DNA from: Gemmata massiliana
GTDB lineage: Bacteria > Planctomycetota > Planctomycetia > Gemmatales > Gemmataceae
NCBI GenBank assembly: GCA_000531095.1
Contig: HG799462.1
Coordinates: 809,551-873,550, forward strand
Length of the DNA: 64,000 bases
Direction of reading: 5' to 3'
Part shown: in pieces, positions 63,032-64,000 of the stretch
Position numbering within the stretch: the stretch's first letter is position 1
Layout of the letters: each line of letters starts with the position of its first letter
Notes under the pieces: model-generated
Seen by the model: the letters and a program-made list of their open reading frames with translations, nothing else
The model's database searches: none
What the model was told of the DNA's origin: nothing
Program-made: the position numbers and the translations under genes

Positions 63032-64000
63032 ATGGACCGACAGAGCTACTACCGCAGCCTCGAACAACTGGCCGATACGCCAGAATTTCGGGCGTTCGCG
63101 TCGGAAGAGTTCCCCGGCTTTGCCAACGTGTTCGAGTCCGTCGGTGCGGCCGAACTGAAGGCCGATGAGCCCGAGTCCGTGGGGCTGAACCGCCGCAAGT
63201 TCATGGCGCTCTCGGTCGCGACCCTGGGGGCCGCGGCCCTCGCCGGGTGCCGCCGACCGGACATTCAGATCCTCCCGTTCTCCGCGGTACCGGACGAGCA
63301 GATCGGTCACGTCGTCCCTGGCAAGCCGGCGTTCTACGCGACGAGCATTCCCCGCGCTGGCGGGGCGCTTCCTGTTCTCGTGGAGAGTCACGACGGGCGC
63401 CCCACTAAGATCGAAGGCAACCCGCAGCACCCGTGCAGCCTCGGCAGCACCGACGCGCTGGCGCAAGCCACCATTTTCGATCTCTACAGCCCCGACCGAC
63501 TGATGTCGGACAAGTACCCCGGCGTCATGGAGGGGAAGGCCGCGCGGAAGTGGGAAGACTTCGACCGGTTCGCGCGCGGCGAAACCGAGAAGCTCGTCAA
63601 GGACAAGGGCAAGGGCTTCTACATCCTCACCGATCAGGCGTCGGCCCCGTCGCTGCGGGTGCTGCGTGAGTCGATCAAGGACAAGCTCTCGCTCGCGTCG
63701 TGGCACAGTTACGAGGCCGTTGATACGAGCGAAGAGCTGAAGGGCGCGGAAGCGGCGTTCGGCGCGAAGGTCGTGATCCGCCCCCGGTTCGATAAGGCCG
63801 AACGCATCCTCGCCCTGGATAGCGATTTCCTCGGTCACGAAGCCGACGGCGTGTTCCACGCGCGCTCGTTCAGCGCGAACCGCAAGGCCGAGCACATGAA
63901 CCGCCTTTACGTCGTGGAATCGACGTGGACGGCGACCGGCACGATGGCAGACCACCGGCTGCGAGTGCCCGCGTCCCAGGTCGGCGCGTATCTGGTCGCA
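63032..64000 (+). CDS. actB: ActB of alternative complex III, N-terminal 323 residues (partial)
   Basis: A Tat-type signal (NRRKFMALSVATLGAAALAGC near residue 53) and a molybdopterin-oxidoreductase-like domain lacking the usual cofactor Cys cluster at its start (GCRRPDIQILPFSAVP, then PAFYATSIPRAGG, VLVESHDGRPTKIEGNPQHP). This is the ActB pattern; the iron-sulphur domain would follow beyond the window. It is preceded by actA and by GC-rich hairpins. The gene continues past the right edge. Confidence 0.9.
   Translation, partial: MDRQSYYRSLEQLADTPEFRAFASEEFPGFANVFESVGAAELKADEPESVGLNRRKFMALSVATLGAAALAGCRRPDIQILPFSAVPDEQIGHVVPGKPAFYATSIPRAGGALPVLVESHDGRPTKIEGNPQHPCSLGSTDALAQATIFDLYSPDRLMSDKYPGVMEGKAARKWEDFDRFARGETEKLVKDKGKGFYILTDQASAPSLRVLRESIKDKLSLASWHSYEAVDTSEELKGAEAAFGAKVVIRPRFDKAERILALDSDFLGHEADGVFHARSFSANRKAEHMNRLYVVESTWTATGTMADHRLRVPASQVGAYLVA

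Overview
The window is about 64 kb of GC-rich DNA, apparently from a planctomycete of the Gemmata/Gemmataceae group. I base this on gene content, not on a search. It has several Ser/Thr kinases sharing one N-terminal module, a HEAT-repeat lipoprotein, short CxxC zinc-ribbon membrane proteins, a PQQ-type beta-propeller membrane protein, a protein family I recall as expanded in Gemmata (43488-44132), and the start of an alternative complex III cluster. No rRNA, tRNA, CRISPR array or prophage was seen.

Layout. 1-7.3 kb: the N-terminal half of a long low-complexity protein (off the left edge), a HEAT lipoprotein, a Ser/Thr kinase with a degenerate receiver domain, an unknown protein and a TPR protein. 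7.6-16.5 kb (minus strand): a nitrate assimilation operon read as cobA-type SUMT, nirB, nirD-type Rieske protein, nitrate reductase catalytic subunit, its FAD/[2Fe-2S] electron-transfer subunit, and an MFS nitrate transporter. The divergent neighbour is a sensor kinase/FixJ-type regulator pair. 18.5-23.6 kb: a 2OG-Fe(II) oxygenase, azoreductase/HxlR pair, decayed ISKra4-type transposase and a PhoR-like kinase. 23.6-30.5 kb: a PQQ propeller protein, MutL, a tiny lipoprotein, a frameshifted double hydrolase and a MarR regulator. 30.6-35.2 kb: the alpha and beta subunits of a 2-oxoacid:ferredoxin oxidoreductase, flanked on both sides by CBS-pair proteins. 35.4-47.8 kb: a phosphoesterase, methyltransferase, ribosomal proteins L35-L20, OYE-family oxidoreductase, sigma factor, secreted protein, hydrolase, THUMP RNA methyltransferase, small membrane proteins and two TadE-like pseudopilins. 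48-51 kb: two tandem Ser/Thr kinases. 51-64 kb: a UbiA prenyltransferase, glycosyltransferase, a BshC-reminiscent protein, RecA, flippase, DUF167, DinB, HAD and Uma2 proteins, an aldo/keto reductase, and the first two genes of alternative complex III (pentaheme ActA, partial ActB).

The most important observation is technical. Positions 16974-17015 match, with one mismatch, my recollection of the 42-nt loxP-containing linker of 454 Titanium paired-end libraries. It is followed by an exact 137-bp duplicate (17016-17152) of the nirB-cobA junction at 15550-15686. The sensor-kinase gene next to the nitrate operon is split by this insert and probably lacks its middle. It should be treated as an assembly chimera and not as biology. 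Two single-gene frameshifts (korB near 32234, hydrolase near 29080) may be sequence errors of the same assembly.

The biological items most worth follow-up are: the nitrate operon with its private two-component system and candidate promoter and operator sites; the kinase fused to a pseudo-receiver; the shared pre-kinase module in all three kinases; the kor genes bracketed by CBS paralogues; and the families of long intergenic hairpins at 3' ends of genes.
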